A DNA stretch of 32,489 nt from Corynebacterium hylobatis (lineage in GTDB: Bacteria; Actinomycetota; Actinomycetes; Mycobacteriales; Mycobacteriaceae): assembly GCF_003955685.1 (NCBI RefSeq), contig NZ_RXHJ01000025.1, forward strand, positions 1-32,489. Direction: 5' to 3'. The position numbers were made by a program, and so were the translations under genes. The notes beneath the pieces were generated by a model that was not told the origin of the DNA, did not search any database, and worked only from the letters and a program-made list of their open reading frames with translations. Shown here in pieces: positions 22,435-29,767 of the stretch (the first letter of the stretch is position 1; every line of letters starts with the position of its first letter).

Positions 22435-23274
22435 ATGTGCTCACGATTGAGTTATCGCCCAGGCCCGTGCAGCGGGCAGCATGACAGGAGTAGAACCATT
22501 TCCAGCCCGAATCAGCGGTCCACTAAGAGCCGCATCGCCCTCATGGCCGCTGCCATCGGCGCAGTCTCCACCGCCGGCATCGGCGGCGCGGCCGCAGCGA
22601 CTCTGCAGGCCGATTCCGTCCCCGCCCAGAAATCCTTCACCGCCGACTACCAGCTTGCCAACGACTCTCAGCAGGTGCTCTACCCCGAGACCGATTCCGC
22701 CCCGCAGATCCTGACCATCGCCGAGCACAAGCCGGTGGACAACCTCGACGAGCAGCTGAACAAGTCCATCGAACTCGCCGCCGAGCGTGCTGCCGCCGAG
22801 GCAGAGGCAATCGCCGCCGCTGAAGCAGAGGCTGCCGCTGCTGAGGCTGCCGCCGCGGAGGCAGAGCTGGCCGCGCAGGCTCCGTCCGCCTCTGTGGTCA
22901 AGCCGGCCGAGGGCACCTTCACCTCCGGTTTCGGTATGCGCTGGGGCAGCCTCCACGCCGGCCTCGACATCGCCAACGCCGTGGGTACCCCGATTCTTGC
23001 CGCCATGGGAGGCACCGTCATTGACTCCGGTCCGGCCTCCGGTTTCGGCCAGTGGATCCGCATCCAGCACGACGATGGCTCCATTGCCGTCTACGGACAC
23101 ATGGAAACCCTCGACGTCAGCGTCGGTGAGCAGGTCACCGCCGGCCAGAAGATCGCCGGCATGGGTAACCGAGGATTTTCCACCGGGTCCCACCTGCATT
23201 TTGAGCTCTACCCCACCGGCAGCGGCGCCGTCGACCCTGCCCCCTGGTTCGCCCAGCACGGCATCACCTTCTAA
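22435..23274 (+). CDS. Secreted M23 peptidase, copy 2
   Basis: This protein is about 279 residues from the ATG at 22435, with a hydrophobic segment (ALMAAAIGAVSTAGIGG), a long alanine/glutamate-rich coiled linker, and the same M23 domain as copy 1, including HAGLD and HLH zinc ligands. The last 125 residues are identical between copies, with only scattered synonymous base changes; linkers and N-termini differ. The start is uncertain: 22435 lacks a ribosome site and sits directly on the conserved box, whereas AGGAG (22487-22491) would serve a rare ATT codon at 22499, giving a protein 21 or so residues shorter. The enzyme would cleave peptidoglycan peptides outside the membrane. Confidence 0.85.
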   Translation: MCSRLSYRPGPCSGQHDRSRTISSPNQRSTKSRIALMAAAIGAVSTAGIGGAAAATLQADSVPAQKSFTADYQLANDSQQVLYPETDSAPQILTIAEHKPVDNLDEQLNKSIELAAERAAAEAEAIAAAEAEAAAAEAAAAEAELAAQAPSASVVKPAEGTFTSGFGMRWGSLHAGLDIANAVGTPILAAMGGTVIDSGPASGFGQWIRIQHDDGSIAVYGHMETLDVSVGEQVTAGQKIAGMGNRGFSTGSHLHFELYPTGSGAVDPAPWFAQHGITF

Positions 23275-23296
23275 CCCCACCCCACCGGCAAGAAAA

Positions 23297-23333
23297 CCCG
23301 GCCTTGGCCCTCAGGGCCGCGTCTGTGGCCGGG
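23297..23333 (+). terminator. Nested hairpin after M23 copy 2
   Basis: Outer arms CCCGGCC (23297-23303) and GGCCGGG (23327-23333) enclose an inner GGCCC-TCA-GGGCC stem. It lies about 22 bases after the stop. There is no T-run, so strength is uncertain. Confidence 0.5.
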
Positions 23334-23379
23334 GTGCCGAACACGCTCCCGCTTATCGGGGGTTAGTGCGCTGAGTGCA

Positions 23380-23410
23380 TTGAGGCTTAGTACAGGGGAC
23401 TGTGTACTGT
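23380..23410 (+). promoter_or_regulatory. Leaderless promoter and operator of the second CmtR-like gene
   Basis: TTGAGG (23380-23385), a 19-bp spacer and TACTGT (23405-23410) precede the ATG by 8 bases. The spacer and -10 hold an inverted repeat AGTACA-N8-TGTACT (23389-23408). This fits an ArsR-family autorepression site. Confidence 0.6.
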
Positions 23411-23418
23411 CTATCGTT

Positions 23419-23751
23419 ATGAGCACGGTGACCCTGCCTCACATCTCCGCCTTGTCCCGGATGGGCCATGCCCTGTCCGATGACACCCGGACCGGAATTT
23501 TGCTGGCCCTGCGCCACGGGCCGGCTCGACCGTCCGAGCTGGCCCGGCAGTTGGCTGTCTCCAAGCAGGTGATGTCGAATCAGTTGGCCTGCCTGCGCGG
23601 ATGCGGACTGGTGGTCTCCACCCCGCAGGGGCGCAACGTCTGGTATTCGCTGGCTGATCCTCGGCTGGGTCACGCCTTGGGCGAGTTGCTTGAGTTGGTG
23701 GTCACCATTGATCCGACCTGCTGCTCGCCGGATGGATGCACCTGTTCATGA
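23419..23751 (+). CDS. CmtR-like ArsR-family metal sensor
   Basis: This 110-residue winged-helix repressor has HALSDDTRTGILLAL and recognition helix VSKQVMSNQLACLRGCGLVV. Cys58 and Cys62 form the C-x3-C of CmtR-type sensors, and the tail carries four cysteines (101, 102, 107, 109), so the metal site is thiolate-rich and suited to Cd, Pb or Hg. It resembles the regulator at 14206 in plan but is diverged. No pump follows; the next genes are a DsbA-like protein and VKOR about 100 bases on. Either those are its targets or it acts in trans, for example on the ATPase at 17772, which lacks a local regulator. A leaderless start at 23419 is favoured by the promoter. Confidence 0.85.
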   Translation: MSTVTLPHISALSRMGHALSDDTRTGILLALRHGPARPSELARQLAVSKQVMSNQLACLRGCGLVVSTPQGRNVWYSLADPRLGHALGELLELVVTIDPTCCSPDGCTCS

Positions 23752-23849
23752 CCCTCCCAGGTAGAGGGCTTCGTCGGCAGGTTGCCGGGCGACCCTGGGC
23801 CTGCTGCCTTGACACCCCTGATTCCCACCAGAGATAGAACGGAACCCTC

Positions 23850-24551
23850 GTGAGCACTCCCACCAACCGCACCACCCGGCCGTCCGGGAACTGGAGAAAA
23901 GCCCAGATCATTGTCTGGGCGCTATTGGCAATCGTCGTCATCGCCGGGATCGTCGCCTTTTTCCTCGGCCGATCCGACTCCGCTTCTGCGCCCGCCCCGG
24001 AAACCGTGACCAGTGATGCCGGGCAGGTGGTCCGGGACAACAGTCGGGTGCTGTCCCAGGCGCCGAACGAGAAGGCCGTGCTGGTGGAGTTCCTCGACTT
24101 CGAGTGCGAGGCCTGCCGGGCGGCTTACCCCTTCGTGGAGGAACTACGTGCGGAGTACTCCGACACCGTCACCTTCGTCAACCGTTACTTCCCGCTGCCG
24201 GGTCACCGCAACTCCATGCCCGCTGCCGTGGCTGTGGAGGCTGCCGCCCAGCAGGGCCAGTACGAAGCGATGTACCACCGGATGTTTGAGACCCAGTCTG
24301 AGTGGGGTGAGTCCGCCGAGGACAACAGTGCGGTCTTCCGCGGCTTCGCCGAGGACCTGGGTCTGGACATGGCCGCCTTTGACGCCGCTGTGGCCGATCC
24401 GGCCACCGAGGCACGGGTCCGACTCGATGTGGCTGACGGCACGGCCTTGGGTGTGCGCGGCACCCCGACCTTTTTCCTCGACGGCCAGCTTTTGACTCCG
24501 GACTCCCTGGAGCAGTTCCGGGCCGAGGTCGACGCGGCCGCCGCCGACTAA
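23850..24551 (+). CDS. DsbA-like thiol oxidoreductase, membrane-anchored
   Basis: This 233-residue protein has one N-terminal membrane helix (about 18-39) and an extracytoplasmic thioredoxin-fold domain with the active site CEAC (Cys86, Cys89), a helical insert, and the cis-proline loop GVRGTPTFF. These are features of actinobacterial DsbA-like proteins that introduce disulfides into exported proteins. A GTG at 23850 begins the frame; the ribosome site (GGAA) is weak. A VKOR homologue starts 9 bases after its stop, the usual partner that reoxidises such proteins. An acidic active site (E-A between cysteines) is unusual compared with CPHC. Confidence 0.88.
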   Translation: MSTPTNRTTRPSGNWRKAQIIVWALLAIVVIAGIVAFFLGRSDSASAPAPETVTSDAGQVVRDNSRVLSQAPNEKAVLVEFLDFECEACRAAYPFVEELRAEYSDTVTFVNRYFPLPGHRNSMPAAVAVEAAAQQGQYEAMYHRMFETQSEWGESAEDNSAVFRGFAEDLGLDMAAFDAAVADPATEARVRLDVADGTALGVRGTPTFFLDGQLLTPDSLEQFRAEVDAAAAD

Positions 24552-24560
24552 CCCGAATCC

Positions 24561-25211
24561 ATGACGCACCCACCCACCGCCGACGACAATGAGGTTCTCG
24601 TGACCGAGCCGAACAACGACACCTTCCTGCCGGTCTTTGCCCGCCAGCGTCCTTTCGCCCTCATCCTGCTGGTCACCGGTGTGATCGGATGGGTGGCCTC
24701 GGGCATCCTGGTGCTCGAACGCCTGGCCCTCTACGAGGACGCCGAGCATGTCACCACCTGCGACATCAACGCGTTAGTTTCCTGCGGAAAGGTGATGGGC
24801 ACCTGGCAGTCCGAACTGCTCGGCTTCCCCAACCCCCTGATCGGCATCGTCGCTTTCGCCGTGGTCATCACCACGGCGATGGCCATGCTGTCGGGGGCAC
24901 GCTTCGCCGACTGGTACTGGGGGGCTCTGCAGGCAGGGGTGACCGTGGGCCTGCTGTTCATCGTCTGGTTGTGGTACCAGGCCCTGTTCGTCATCCACAT
25001 TCTCTGCCTGTACTGCATGGTGGTGTGGGCCATGATGGTTCCGCTGTTCATCCTGCTTACCGTGCGCAACCTCGCTCATGGGCTCTTCCCCGCCTCCCCG
25101 GCTGTGGTGCGGTTTTCCTCCCAATGGGCGGGCACCCTGATCGCCGTGATCTACGTCGCCGTCGCAGCCTCGGTGTTTGTCAGCTTCTACTCCGATTTCA
25201 CCAGCCTCTGA
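24561..25211 (+). CDS. VKOR-family disulfide-generating membrane protein
   Basis: This 216-residue protein has five hydrophobic segments. Loop cysteines Cys67 and Cys75 (TTCDINALVSC) and the membrane CxxC at 149-152 (CLYC) are the four catalytic cysteines of bacterial VKOR, which passes electrons from DsbA-type proteins to quinone. The conserved loop serine/proline region GFPNPLIGI is present. It takes the role of DsbB in actinobacteria. A GTG at 24600, just after GAGG, is a good alternative start that removes 13 polar residues. With the upstream gene it forms a complete disulfide relay that feeds the quinone pool also used by the nearby bd oxidase. Confidence 0.9.
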   Translation: MTHPPTADDNEVLVTEPNNDTFLPVFARQRPFALILLVTGVIGWVASGILVLERLALYEDAEHVTTCDINALVSCGKVMGTWQSELLGFPNPLIGIVAFAVVITTAMAMLSGARFADWYWGALQAGVTVGLLFIVWLWYQALFVIHILCLYCMVVWAMMVPLFILLTVRNLAHGLFPASPAVVRFSSQWAGTLIAVIYVAVAASVFVSFYSDFTSL

Positions 25212-25509
25212 CCTTGGCGAGCGGCCACTTCCCAGCGCCGGTGATTCCGGGGCCATGTGTGACGCAGGCCCAGACCTGGGGTGACCTGCATCAACTCGAA
25301 TGGGCTTCGGGTGGGGACCTTCGTCACGTTCTCGGAACTTTCCGTTCAGCCGGACCGACAACTTGGGTATACCTGAATTTAGATCGGGTGTCGGCAGGAA
25401 TCGCGAGCCGGGAGTGTGTGAGGCCAGTTCGCCGCGCCTGCCGGAAAAGAAGCTGTCGCGGTGGCGATGAGTTACTGTGCCGGTTTTTCAACTGCGAAAG
25501 GCATACGCT

Positions 25510-27135
25510 GTGGATCTTGTCGATGTCTCACGCTGGCAATTTGGCATCACGACTGTCTATCACTTCATTTTCGTCCCCCTGACCATCGGACTCGCTCCGC
25601 TGGTGGCAATCATGCAGACGGCCTGGCATCGCACCGGTAAAGATATGTGGTACCGCGCCACCCGGTTTTTCGGCACGCTGTTCCTGGTCAACTTCGCCAT
25701 GGGCGTGGTCACCGGCCTTGTCCAGGAGTTCCAGTTCGGCATGAACTGGAGTGAGTACTCTCGCTTTGTCGGCGATGTTTTCGGTGGTCCGCTCGCCCTG
25801 GAGGGGCTGGCAGCTTTCTTCTTTGAGTCCATCTTCTTGGGCATTTGGATCTTTGGTTGGGGAAGAGTCCCCCGCTGGATACACCTGGCGTCCATCTGGA
25901 TCGTCGCAGCCGCGACTAATGTCTCGGCCTACTTCATCATCGTGGCGAACTCCTTTATGCAGCACCCGGTGGGGGCGGCGATGAACTACGAGAACGGTCG
26001 CGCGGAACTGATCAACGTCTGGGAACTGCTGAGCAATCCGGTGGCCCTGGTGGCCTTCCCGCACGCGGTGGCCGGTTCCGTGCTTGTGGCCGGCACCTTC
26101 GTCGCCGGCATTAGTGCGTGGTGGATGGTGCGCGATCGTCGTCACGCCGCAAAGACGGGCGAAAACGCCGAGGATGCCGGGCAGTTGTGGCGGCCCCTGC
26201 TGCGCATGGGACTGTGGGTCACATTATTGGGGATCGTCTCCGTTTCCATCACCGGTGATCTGCAGGCCAAGGTGATGTTCGAGGTCCAGCCGATGAAGAT
26301 GGCCTCCGCGGAGGCCCTTTGCTATACGGAGGAGGACCCGTGGTTTTCCATCTTGGCTATCAGCACGTTCAACGACTGCAACTCCGTCTCCGAGATTTTC
26401 AGTGTGCCCTGGGTTCTGTCATTCCTGGCCGGCGGCCAATTCAGCGGTGTAACGCTGCAGGGTGTCACGGACCTGCAGGCCCAGGCCGAGCAGCTCTACG
26501 GTCCGGGCAACTACTCTCCGAACCTGTTCGTGACCTACTGGTCCTTCCGTCTGATGATCGGCTTCATGGCCGCCTCCATCCTGGTGGTTATCGTCGGTTT
26601 CTGGTTGACCCGTAAGAAACGCACCACCGACAGGCGGTGGTTCGCCTGGCTGGGTCTCATCGCGATTCCGTTCCCCTTCCTGTCTAACTCCGCCGGCTGG
26701 ATCTTCACCGAGATGGGGCGCCAGCCCTGGGTGGTGTACCCGAATCCTGACTTCGGTCCGGAGAATAGCCCGAACGGGGAGAACGACATCCACCTGATCG
26801 TGGACTTCGGGGTGTCCAACCACTCGGTGGCCACCGTCTGGATTTCCCTGATCGCCTTCACCCTGATCTACGGCATCCTCGCCGTGGTCTGGTTCTGGCT
26901 CATGCGCCGCTTCGTGGTTGCCGGGGCACTGGCATCTGGCGCTTCCGAGAACATCGTCGAGGACACCTACGGGCCGGACGCCGAGGAGCTAGAACCGCTG
27001 AGCTTCAACGCCGACAGCTCCGACGACTTCCCCAGCGCCGAAGAGTCCGAACCCGCCGACCGGGGTTCCGCAGCTGTCACCACGAAACCACGCCGACAGC
27101 GTGATGAGCGCACCGTTGATGAGAAGGGGAATTGA
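25510..27135 (+). CDS. cydA: Cytochrome bd quinol oxidase subunit I
   Basis: This 541-residue subunit reduces oxygen at haems b558, b595 and d. The N-terminus VDVSRWQFGITTVYHF contains the haem histidine (His18); later landmarks are FPHAVAGSVLV with the second histidine, and GWIFTEMGRQPW with the methionine and the GRQPW motif. The Q-loop is short, as in Gram-positive bacteria. I use the GTG at 25510, 8 bases after GAAAGG, because family members start here; the frame opens at 25477. The C-terminal tail of about 65 residues is acidic and variable. It heads a tight cydABDC operon. The 298 bases upstream hold GGTATACC near 25365 but no clear promoter that I can assign. Confidence 0.95.
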   Translation: MDLVDVSRWQFGITTVYHFIFVPLTIGLAPLVAIMQTAWHRTGKDMWYRATRFFGTLFLVNFAMGVVTGLVQEFQFGMNWSEYSRFVGDVFGGPLALEGLAAFFFESIFLGIWIFGWGRVPRWIHLASIWIVAAATNVSAYFIIVANSFMQHPVGAAMNYENGRAELINVWELLSNPVALVAFPHAVAGSVLVAGTFVAGISAWWMVRDRRHAAKTGENAEDAGQLWRPLLRMGLWVTLLGIVSVSITGDLQAKVMFEVQPMKMASAEALCYTEEDPWFSILAISTFNDCNSVSEIFSVPWVLSFLAGGQFSGVTLQGVTDLQAQAEQLYGPGNYSPNLFVTYWSFRLMIGFMAASILVVIVGFWLTRKKRTTDRRWFAWLGLIAIPFPFLSNSAGWIFTEMGRQPWVVYPNPDFGPENSPNGENDIHLIVDFGVSNHSVATVWISLIAFTLIYGILAVVWFWLMRRFVVAGALASGASENIVEDTYGPDAEELEPLSFNADSSDDFPSAEESEPADRGSAAVTTKPRRQRDERTVDEKGN

Positions 27136-27137
27136 TC

Positions 27138-28139
27138 ATGGATCTGCAGACCTTGTGGTTCATCGTGATCGCTTTCCTGTTCGTCGGTTATTTCGTCCTG
27201 GAGGGTTTCGACTTCGGTGTCGGTATGCTTCTGCCCTTCCTGGGCGGTGACGGTGAGGAGCGTGCGCGGCGTCGCGACGCGGTGGCCACTAGCATCGGAC
27301 CGGTGTGGAACGGCAACGAGGTGTGGCTTATCGTGGCGGTGGGTGGCATGTTCGCAGCCTTCCCTGAGTGGTACGCCACGATGTTTTCCGGTTTCTATCT
27401 CCCGTTGCTGCTCATTTTGCTCTCCCTAATCCTGCGGGGCGTCGCCCTGGAGTGGCGCGTCAAAGTCGACACCCAGGCCTGGCGGGACCGCTGCGATATC
27501 GGGTTGGCTATCGGCAGTTGGGTGCCAGCGATTTTTTGGGGTGTAGCCTTCGCCAATATCGTCCAGGGCGTGGCGATCGACGCCAACCGGCAGATCGATT
27601 CCAGTCTGACCGCGATGTTTGGCCTGTTCAATCCCTACGGTCTGCTGGGAGCGGGGACCTTCGTTCTGGTGTTCATGGTGCACGGCGCGACCTTTTTGGG
27701 GCTCAAGGTGCACGAACCGTTGCGCAGCCGGGCCCATCGCCTAGCCCAACGGCTGACTATCCCGACAGCCGTGGTGGCCGTCGGGTTCGCGGTATGGACT
27801 CAGCTGGCACATGGTGATCCCGTCATCTGGATCGCGGTGGGTGTGCTCGCACTGTGCGTGCTCATCGGTTCGGTGGCCATCATGCGGGGCCACGACGGCC
27901 TCGCGTTCGCGGCCACTGCCGTGGCTGTGGCCACCCTGGTGGTGCAGATTTTCGTCACCTTGTTCCCGAACGTGATGCCTACCTCCCTGCCGGGCGGGGT
28001 GTCTCTGGACATCTATAACGCCTCTAGTTCGGACTACACGCTGGTCTTTTTGTCCTGGGGTGTGCTGATCCTGGTGCCGTTCATCCTGGCCGCTCAGGGC
28101 TGGACCTTCTGGTCCTTCGCCAAGCGGATCACGGTGTGA
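27138..28139 (+). CDS. cydB: Cytochrome bd quinol oxidase subunit II
   Basis: This 333-residue subunit has about eight membrane segments. The start MDLQTLWFIVIAFLF and the stretch EGFDFGVGMLLPFLG, then GPVWNGNEVWL, are family signatures. It pairs with CydA to form the oxidase, which contains no copper and tolerates sulfide and metal stress better than haem-copper enzymes. AAGGGGA supports the ATG at 27138, 2 bases after the cydA stop. The GTG of cydD overlaps its stop by 4 bases, so translation is coupled. Confidence 0.95.
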   Translation: MDLQTLWFIVIAFLFVGYFVLEGFDFGVGMLLPFLGGDGEERARRRDAVATSIGPVWNGNEVWLIVAVGGMFAAFPEWYATMFSGFYLPLLLILLSLILRGVALEWRVKVDTQAWRDRCDIGLAIGSWVPAIFWGVAFANIVQGVAIDANRQIDSSLTAMFGLFNPYGLLGAGTFVLVFMVHGATFLGLKVHEPLRSRAHRLAQRLTIPTAVVAVGFAVWTQLAHGDPVIWIAVGVLALCVLIGSVAIMRGHDGLAFAATAVAVATLVVQIFVTLFPNVMPTSLPGGVSLDIYNASSSDYTLVFLSWGVLILVPFILAAQGWTFWSFAKRITV

Positions 28140-29767
28140 GCCGCGTGCAGGGACCCATTGACCCCAGACTCCTTGCTCTGGTTCCGCCGGTGTGGGGCCT
28201 GATCCTGCGTACCGGCGTTCTGCAGGCGCTCACCACCGTGTTAGTGCTCGCCCGCGGGGTGCTCATCGGCTGGATCGCAGCCCGCGTCATCTTGGACCGC
28301 GGCGCCGACTGGGACGTGCTGACCTGGCCAGTGGTGGCACTTTTCGTGGTCATTGCTGTCCACGGCGTCGTGTCCGGTCATGCGCAACGCGCCTCCTCGG
28401 AGAGCGTCGGACGGGTCGTGGATACGCTGCGGGCCAAGGCTCTGACCGCGTTGCGACGCCGCGATCCCCGCCGCGTGCAGGAGGAATCGGCCCACTGGCG
28501 TGAGGTACTCACCGACGGTATCGAGGACTTCCGGCCCTACTTGAGCGAATTTCTGCCCTCGCTGGTCGCCGTCGTGCTGGCTACTCCGGCCGCTTTGGTG
28601 GTGGTGCTGGTGGCGGACCCGGTCTCCGGAATCTTGGCGCTGGTGACGGTGCCGCTGATCCCGGCCTTCATGGTGTTGATCGGCAAGCTGACCGCCGCGC
28701 ATACCCGACGCCGCCTGGAGGTGACCGCTGCTTTGGGCGGGCAGCTGGCGGATCTACTCTCCGGCTCGCTAACGCTGCGGGCGCTGGGAGCCATCCGTCA
28801 TCCGAGTAGGCAGCTGCGGTCCACGGGGCGTCGCCATGAAAAGGCCACCATGTCGGTGCTGCGCCTGGCATTCCTCTCTTCCTTCGCCCTGGAGTTCCTG
28901 GCCACCCTCGCGGTGGCGCTAGTTGCTGTGAGCATCGGGCTGCGCCTGGTGGACGGGAACATGGAGTTGACCGCCGGGCTGATCGCGCTGATCGTGGTCC
29001 CGGAGGTGTACAACCCGATCCGGCAGGTGGGTACGAACTTCCACGCCGCAGCCGATGGGCTGGCCGCCGTCGAGGAGATCTTGGAGCTGCTGGATGAGGA
29101 TGCCAAAGCAACCGACACATCCGGGGCCGGAGCGGACCACCGCGGCCGGACCTATCTGACCCACCGCGAATCACCTGGAGACGCCCAACTGACGGTCACC
29201 GGCCTCAGCGTGAGAGGCCGCGACGGCATGAAGCCGGAGAACTTGAGCTTCACCGCCGAACCTGGGACGATCACCGTGTTGTACGGCGACAACGGTTCCG
29301 GAAAATCCACTGTGTTCCTCGCCGTCCTGGGCGCGCTGCCGGATGATCTGGTCACCGGACGGGTCGTCGCTGCGCCGTTGGTGCGCACGGCCTATCTGCC
29401 GGCCCGGCCGGTACTGGTGCAGGGCAGCGTAGAGGACAACCTCGTGCTGCTGGGTGCGGAGCGTGGGCCGGCCACCGAAACCGCTCGGAACCTGGGCTTC
29501 GACGTGTCGCTGGAACGCCGCCTCGGACCGGCGGGGGAAGGCATCTCGGCGGGCCAGGGCCAACGCCTGGCCCTGGCGCGCACCCTGGCGGGCGGCACCG
29601 GCCCCACGCTGTATCTGCTGGATGAACCTAGCGCGCACTTGAGTCCGGAGCTGGTGGAGGCCCTCTCCGCTGAGCTGCGGCGGCGTGCAACGGCCGGACA
29701 CACGGTGGTGGTGGCCAGTCATGACGTCCGGCTGGCCGCGATCGCGGATGAGGTGGTGTACCTGTGA
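28136..29767 (+). CDS. cydD: ABC exporter subunit CydD
   Basis: This 543-residue half-transporter has six membrane segments in its first 300 residues and a nucleotide-binding domain with Walker A GDNGSGKST (about 384), signature ISAGQGQRLALAR (about 470) and Walker B LYLLDEPS (about 492). With CydC it exports reduced thiols or handles haem and is needed to assemble cytochrome bd. The first in-frame GTG overlaps the cydB stop as GTGA. The signature motif has AGQGQ instead of the common SGGQ, a mild variation seen in this family. Confidence 0.92.
   Translation: MSRVQGPIDPRLLALVPPVWGLILRTGVLQALTTVLVLARGVLIGWIAARVILDRGADWDVLTWPVVALFVVIAVHGVVSGHAQRASSESVGRVVDTLRAKALTALRRRDPRRVQEESAHWREVLTDGIEDFRPYLSEFLPSLVAVVLATPAALVVVLVADPVSGILALVTVPLIPAFMVLIGKLTAAHTRRRLEVTAALGGQLADLLSGSLTLRALGAIRHPSRQLRSTGRRHEKATMSVLRLAFLSSFALEFLATLAVALVAVSIGLRLVDGNMELTAGLIALIVVPEVYNPIRQVGTNFHAAADGLAAVEEILELLDEDAKATDTSGAGADHRGRTYLTHRESPGDAQLTVTGLSVRGRDGMKPENLSFTAEPGTITVLYGDNGSGKSTVFLAVLGALPDDLVTGRVVAAPLVRTAYLPARPVLVQGSVEDNLVLLGAERGPATETARNLGFDVSLERRLGPAGEGISAGQGQRLALARTLAGGTGPTLYLLDEPSAHLSPELVEALSAELRRRATAGHTVVVASHDVRLAAIADEVVYL

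Noticed and set aside
22418..22500. c-di-AMP (ydaO-type) riboswitch before M23 copy 2
   Set aside because: Such riboswitches occur before wall hydrolases in actinobacteria, but the leader is only about 65-70 bases and I could not place the conserved core.
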